A DNA stretch of 64,000 nt. Source: UBA6109 sp035366835 (lineage in GTDB: Bacteria; Desulfobacterota; Syntrophia; Syntrophales; UBA6109). The translations under genes and the position numbers were made by a program. The notes beneath the pieces were generated by a model, which saw only the letters and a list, made by a program, of their open reading frames with translations, was not told the DNA's origin and ran no database searches. Shown here piece after piece: positions 59,867 through 64,000 of the stretch (within the stretch, counting starts at the first letter, position 1; each line of letters begins with the position of its first letter). The stretch is taken from contig DAOSIS010000003.1 of assembly GCA_035366835.1 (NCBI GenBank), forward strand, positions 1-64,000, given 5' to 3'.

Positions 59867-61392
59867 AAGTATCGTTCATCAACCCGCTGCATCACCCGCA
59901 TTCCATGAACTTTTTCCACTGCCTGGACATCGTCGGCGTCAAGTACTCGCACATGCCGCTGTCCCTTCCCACGCTGGCGGCGCTGACGCCGTCGGACTGG
60001 ACGGTCGAACTCGTCGACGAGAATGTCGAGCCGGTCAACTTTGAGACCGATGCCGATATTATCGCGCTGACGGGTTCCGTGGCCCAACGGCTGCGCGTGT
60101 TCGAGCTGGCGGACGGTTTCAGGAAGCGCAGGAAACTCGTCGCGCTCGGCGGACCGATCACCTTCGATATGCTGGAGGAATGCAAGGCGCACGCGGATGT
60201 GGTCTTTATCGGAGAGGGCGAATACACGTGGCCGGCGTTTCTCGAGGATTTCGGGAGGGGAAACTGGAAGAAACTCTACCACCAGCAGGAGTGGATCGAC
60301 ATGAAGGACTCTCCTGTTCCCCTTTTTCATCTGCTGAAGCCGGGCCAGTACGCGAGCGGCTGCATCCAGGTGACGCGGGGTTGCCCTTACCGTTGCGATT
60401 TCTGCGATATCCCGGTGAAGTACGGAAGCGGCCCGCGCTCGAAGAAGATCGACCAGGTCCTGAAGGAGATACGGATTCTTTCGGAAAGCGGGTATGACTC
60501 GGCGTTTATCGTCGACGACAATTTTGCCGGGGACAAGTCCTACGCCAAGGCGCTGCTGAAGGCCATCGCCGCGCTGCTTCCATCCCTTCCGACGCGGATG
60601 TATTTTTACACGCAGGCGACCCTGGATGTGGCGGGCGACGACGAGCTGCTGGAACTGTTCCGGGCCGCGGCCTTTATCCGCCTGTTCATCGGGGTCGAAA
60701 CCGGAGACCAGGCCAGGTTGAGCGAATTGAACAAGAAGCATCACGCGGAGATCGACATCAAGCGCGCCTGTGAAAAGATCCGCTCCTACGGGATCACGGT
60801 GTGGGGCGGCATCATGTTCGGCCTCGAGGGCGACGACCCGTCGTCGTTCGACAAACTGGTGCAATTCATCCTGGACGCCAACTTCATCCCCGTGCAGGTG
60901 GGGCTGCTGCAGGCGGTGCCGGGAACGGCGCTTTACCGCCGCGCCGTCGAAACCAATCGCTTTGTGGCGTTTCCCTCTCTCTACGGCGTAACCGCCCTGA
61001 GCGAGAACGATATCCCGAAGGCGACCAATCTGGTTCCGCAGAAGATGAAGGAAGAGGAACTGACGAAGAATTTCGCCCGCGTCCTGAGAGCGATGTATTC
61101 CCCCGAGGTTTTCAAGGCCAAGATGGTTCAATACCTCTCCACCAATACGAGGAGCATGATGAAGTCCCTGCCGACCATCAACGGGAAGGCCGTCATGGTT
61201 CTGGTCCGTCTCTTCTCATATTTTCTGTTCAAGGCGGACCCCGAGACGCGCAGGATGTTCTTCCAGGTCCTCGGCGCAATGGCTTCGCACCGGTTCCGGC
61301 ATCTGGACGAATCCTTCTTCCATCTCCTGGCGTACAAGCATCTTCGGGCGCACTATTACAGGATCGCGGAAATCATCGAATCCAAGGCATGA
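59863..61392 (+). CDS. B12-binding radical SAM protein
   Basis: A 509-residue relative of the protein at 55152. An N-terminal cobalamin-binding domain is followed by a radical SAM core with Cys174, Cys178 and Cys181 (TRGCPYRCDFCDIPV) and a helical DUF4070-like C-terminal domain. It starts with GTG at 59863 after AAGGAGG, overlapping the Lgt-like stop by three bases, and its stop overlaps the next gene start (ATGA). Coupling on both sides means the Lgt-like protein and both radical SAM enzymes are made together. The reaction is unknown; a lipid substrate is a reasonable inference from the Lgt-like neighbour. Confidence 0.9.
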   Translation: MKVSFINPLHHPHSMNFFHCLDIVGVKYSHMPLSLPTLAALTPSDWTVELVDENVEPVNFETDADIIALTGSVAQRLRVFELADGFRKRRKLVALGGPITFDMLEECKAHADVVFIGEGEYTWPAFLEDFGRGNWKKLYHQQEWIDMKDSPVPLFHLLKPGQYASGCIQVTRGCPYRCDFCDIPVKYGSGPRSKKIDQVLKEIRILSESGYDSAFIVDDNFAGDKSYAKALLKAIAALLPSLPTRMYFYTQATLDVAGDDELLELFRAAAFIRLFIGVETGDQARLSELNKKHHAEIDIKRACEKIRSYGITVWGGIMFGLEGDDPSSFDKLVQFILDANFIPVQVGLLQAVPGTALYRRAVETNRFVAFPSLYGVTALSENDIPKATNLVPQKMKEEELTKNFARVLRAMYSPEVFKAKMVQYLSTNTRSMMKSLPTINGKAVMVLVRLFSYFLFKADPETRRMFFQVLGAMASHRFRHLDESFFHLLAYKHLRAHYYRIAEIIESKA

Positions 61393-62927
61393 AGATATTG
61401 CTGGTCAATCCGCGCTTTCCCCCGTCGCTTTGGGATTATTCCTGTTGCAGGGATATCACGGGAAACGCCTTTCCTTTCCCCCCCCTCTCGCTGGCCACCA
61501 TTGCCGCCCTGACGCCGCCGGAGCATGATGTCGCGATCTGCGACGAAAACATCTGCGCCGTCGACTTCGATACGGATGCGGACGCGGTCGGTCTCACCGG
61601 CTACTCCTCCCAGAAGGACCGCGTGTATCAGCTGGCGGATGAATTCCGCAGGAGGGGGAAGATGGTGGCGATCGGCGGCCCCCTCGTCGAACGTTCAACG
61701 GTCGGCGAGTGCGCGGGGCATGCCGATGCCGTTTTTCTCGGGGAGGCGGAATGCACCTGGCCGGCGTTCATTCGCGATATCCGGCTGAGAACCGTCAGGG
61801 CCGTTTACGAACAGTCGGGGTTCGTCGATCTGTCCGATTCGACGGCGCCCCGGTTCGACTTGCTCGACTTGCGGAACTACTCTTCGGCCATCATCGAAAC
61901 GTCGCGCGGCTGTCCCCATTCGTGCGAGTTCTGCGAAATTCCGGTCCGGCTGGGCAGGAAACCGCGGACGAAATCGGCGGACCAGGTGATGACGGAGATT
62001 CGCCGGCTCTATGCGCTGGGTGTCGATTCGATCTTCATTATCGACGACAACTTCCTCGGCGATCGACCGAGGGCAGTGACGCTTGTCACCCGGATTCGGG
62101 AATTTGTCCGGTCCGTCGGCGATCGGATTTCTTTCAGTTGTCAGTTCACCATCGATATGGCGCAGGACGAAAACCTCCTTTCGCTGCTTCGCGAGGCCAA
62201 TTTCAGGCGTGTTTTCATCGGCATCGAGACCCCCCGGCAGTCGACATTGACGATGGCGGGGAAGCGGCAGAACACGCAGATCGACCTCCTGGATGCCGTT
62301 CGCAGGATCCAGTCGCACCATATGATCGTCTGGGGGGCGTTCATCGTGGGATTCGACGATGATGACACGGAGATATTTCAGGAACAGCTGGATTTCATTC
62401 AGGCATCATCCATTCCCATCGCGATGGTCGGAATCCTGCAGGCCTTGCCCGGCACGCCTCTTTACGAGCGTGTGCAGCGGCAGGGACGATTGAAGGACGA
62501 TGCGGCCGGCGGCATCAGAGGGTCGGCGAATCTGCTTGCCACCTCGAATATCAAACCGCTGCATATGACCGACGAAGACCTTGCAGCAGGTTTTCGATAC
62601 CTCGTGACCAGCCTGTACGATGATGACAATTTCGCCGAACGTCTGATCGGCGCCGTCAGGCTGGGGAAGAAGTCTCGAAGCACAGTCAGAGCCAAAATCC
62701 ATCAAACGGAATTGCGCATACTGCGCCGGCTTTTTCGCTACTATCTGCTCACTACAGATCCCCGGCGGATGTTCATGTTCCTGAGGGTCGTCTTTGAAAC
62801 CCCCCTTCACAACCCCCGCTGTCTGGAAACCGTCTTCATGCACCTCATCGTTTACAAGCATATGAAACAGTTTTACGGAGAGGGCACGTCCGCCGTCCCT
62901 CTTGCCCGCTCGAGGAGGATGAAATGA
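61389..62927 (+). CDS. B12-binding radical SAM protein
   Basis: A 512-residue close paralogue of the preceding protein. The cobalamin-binding domain (KILLVNPRFPPSLW, PPLSLATIAALTPP) is followed by Cys175, Cys179 and Cys182 (SRGCPHSCEFCEIPV) and the same C-terminal extension. The start at 61389 overlaps the upstream stop (ATGA); a longer open frame upstream lies inside the previous gene in another frame. The two enzymes may act in sequence on one substrate, as in hopanoid or lipid tailoring. Its stop overlaps the start of a mini WD40 ORF (ATGA). Confidence 0.9.
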   Translation: MKILLVNPRFPPSLWDYSCCRDITGNAFPFPPLSLATIAALTPPEHDVAICDENICAVDFDTDADAVGLTGYSSQKDRVYQLADEFRRRGKMVAIGGPLVERSTVGECAGHADAVFLGEAECTWPAFIRDIRLRTVRAVYEQSGFVDLSDSTAPRFDLLDLRNYSSAIIETSRGCPHSCEFCEIPVRLGRKPRTKSADQVMTEIRRLYALGVDSIFIIDDNFLGDRPRAVTLVTRIREFVRSVGDRISFSCQFTIDMAQDENLLSLLREANFRRVFIGIETPRQSTLTMAGKRQNTQIDLLDAVRRIQSHHMIVWGAFIVGFDDDDTEIFQEQLDFIQASSIPIAMVGILQALPGTPLYERVQRQGRLKDDAAGGIRGSANLLATSNIKPLHMTDEDLAAGFRYLVTSLYDDDNFAERLIGAVRLGKKSRSTVRAKIHQTELRILRRLFRYYLLTTDPRRMFMFLRVVFETPLHNPRCLETVFMHLIVYKHMKQFYGEGTSAVPLARSRRMK

Positions 62928-63220
62928 GCGTGACGGGAACCGTTTCCGGCAGTCCGGTGACCCGATGCGGATGGAGCCATCCCATCGCCGTATCTGCGGA
63001 CGGCAAGACGGCCGCCACCGGCGGCGACGGAACGCTGCGGCTGTGGGATATCGAGAAGGGTACCTCAGACAGGAGTCTCCAGGCGAACGAAGGTGCCATG
63101 GGCAGGGGATGGGTACCGGCCGTGGCTCTCTCGTCCGATGGTCGGCGCATCCTGACGGGCGGCGGCGACAACACGGTCCGCCTGTGGAACCGCGGGACCG
63201 GAGAAAGGGGTCCGGAATGA
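62924..63220 (+). CDS. Mini WD40 protein or fragment
   Basis: A 98-residue protein containing two WD40 repeats (VSADGKTAATGGDGTLRLWD, LSSDGRRILTGGGDNTVRLW). Two blades cannot form a full propeller, so it either multimerises or is a remnant of a larger WD40 gene. It is coupled on both sides by ATGA overlaps, to the radical SAM gene before and the alcohol dehydrogenase gene after, so it is almost certainly translated. No export signal. Confidence 0.6.
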   Translation: MSVTGTVSGSPVTRCGWSHPIAVSADGKTAATGGDGTLRLWDIEKGTSDRSLQANEGAMGRGWVPAVALSSDGRRILTGGGDNTVRLWNRGTGERGPE

Positions 63221-64000
63221 AGACGCGCATGATCCGCGCGGCCGTGCTGCGCAGGGCGGGCGGCCCCTTGGAGATCGAATCCCTGGAGATGGAAGGTCCG
63301 CGGGACGACGAGGTCCTGGTGCGCATCGTCGCGTCCGGTATCTGCCGCACCGATATCGACATGCTCGACGGTTGGGCCGCGGCGGACGGGCCGGTGGTAT
63401 TGGGCCATGAAGGCGCCGGCGTGGTGGAGGAGACCGGCGGGAAGGTGAAAGGCGTCCGGCGCGGCGATCATGTCGTGCTCTCCTACCAGTCCTGCGGCCG
63501 CTGCCGGCCGTGCCGCAGCGGCCGTCCCACGGACTGCGATCGCTTCTTTGAGGCGAACTTCGGCTTTCAGCGCCTGGACGGCAGCAACGCCCTGCACCGG
63601 AGCGGCGTTCGCGGACACTTCTTCGGCCAATCCTCCTTTGCGACGCATGCCCTCGCGACCGAACGCAACCTCGTCAAAGTTTCCAGGACCCTGCCCCTGG
63701 ATCGGCTGGCGCCGCTCGGCTGCGGATTGCAGACCGGAGCGGGCACGGTGATGAACTCGCTGGCCGTTCCGGCCGGGGCAAGTCTCGCCGTCTTCGGCAC
63801 GGGCGCGGTCGGCCTGGCCGCGGTCATGGCGGCCCGCATAGCCGGCGCCGACCCGATCATCGGCGTCGACGTCGTGCCCATGCGTCTCAAACTCGCCCGG
63901 GAGCTGGGCGCCGGCCATGTCATCGACAACCGCCGCGGCAGGACCGCCGCACGCATCGCCGCGATCACCGGGAGCGGCGTCGATTATGTGGTGGAGACCA
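63217..64000 (+). CDS. Zinc-dependent alcohol dehydrogenase, benzyl/aryl type (3' end cut by window)
   Basis: 261 residues seen; the gene runs off the window. It is a medium-chain Zn alcohol dehydrogenase. The catalytic zinc site is represented by Cys43 (SGICRTD) and His64-Glu65 (GHEGAG). A structural zinc site is Cys93, Cys96, Cys99 and Cys107. The NAD-binding GTGAVGLA motif lies near residue 205. Sequence features such as CGLQTGAGTVMNSL and ITGSGVDYVVE are those of aryl-alcohol or benzyl-alcohol dehydrogenases. Its ATG overlaps the stop of the mini WD40 ORF, so it belongs to the same transcript as the radical SAM genes. A second ATG lies 12 bases in. Confidence 0.88.
   Translation, partial: MKTRMIRAAVLRRAGGPLEIESLEMEGPRDDEVLVRIVASGICRTDIDMLDGWAAADGPVVLGHEGAGVVEETGGKVKGVRRGDHVVLSYQSCGRCRPCRSGRPTDCDRFFEANFGFQRLDGSNALHRSGVRGHFFGQSSFATHALATERNLVKVSRTLPLDRLAPLGCGLQTGAGTVMNSLAVPAGASLAVFGTGAVGLAAVMAARIAGADPIIGVDVVPMRLKLARELGAGHVIDNRRGRTAARIAAITGSGVDYVVET

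Overview
The window is GC-rich, densely coded DNA from what looks like an anaerobic Deltaproteobacterium (Desulfobacterota, perhaps Syntrophales-like). This rests on gene content only: an exported superoxide-reductase-like protein, a citrate lyase cluster, a 2-hydroxyacyl-CoA-dehydratase-type activase, several B12-binding radical SAM proteins, OFA-like MFS carriers and many exported lipoproteins. No rRNA, tRNA, CRISPR array, integrase or intact insertion sequence was seen. I could not run homology searches, so family names come from motifs I recognise.

Layout. 1-3.8 kb: an AT-richer membrane protein, a Tat-exported superoxide reductase, a DUF1015 protein and a TrmN6-like methyltransferase. 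3.8-10.6 kb (minus strand): a DUF721/DciA-like gene, then citD-citE-citF-citXG-citC. A 98-bp inverted-repeat element sits between citD and citE, and a 199-bp tandem repeat array between citF and citXG. 10.8-21.4 kb: MoaE-like protein, MFS carrier, nitronate monooxygenase-like flavoprotein, a two-component system followed by a DegP/HtrA protease, an alpha/beta hydrolase, a DUF4185-like lipoprotein and an OFA-type MFS carrier. 21.7-31.3 kb: a TPR-CHAT lipoprotein, a second tandem repeat array, an AMP-ligase/ACP/PlsC fusion, an MFS carrier coupled to a truncated copy of the 20-kb MFS gene, and a lipoprotein with two CARDB-like repeats and a caspase domain.

31.8-42 kb (minus strand) is the most accessory part: a double-hotdog protein, a secreted protein with seven Trp-rich 35-residue repeats, and a very large exported RHS/YD-repeat protein. 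The RHS protein has papain-like and transglutaminase-like domains at its N-terminus, is broken by a one-base frameshift, and ends in an AT-rich tip coupled (TAATG) to an AT-rich exported beta-propeller-like gene. That is the arrangement of a polymorphic toxin with a cognate partner. 42-50 kb: a small membrane protein, an outer-membrane barrel, a decayed small gene, a CsgG/LpoB-like protein, a WD40-caspase lipoprotein, an AhpD-like protein and a FUSC-type permease.

50.4-54.8 kb (minus strand): a CoA-dehydratase activase split into two adjacent genes. 55-64 kb: three related B12-binding radical SAM proteins. Two of them are translationally coupled to a variant Lgt-like membrane protein and preceded by an HpaA-like lipoprotein. 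A mini WD40 ORF and a zinc alcohol dehydrogenase cut by the window end follow.

The candidates for less-described biology are (1) the RHS/papain protein with its AT-rich tip and partner, (2) three architecturally different caspase-fold lipoproteins within 27 kb, and (3) the radical SAM/Lgt-like/HpaA-like operon. A family of hairpin repeats built around an inverted CCCGC/GCGGG core recurs in most intergenic gaps.
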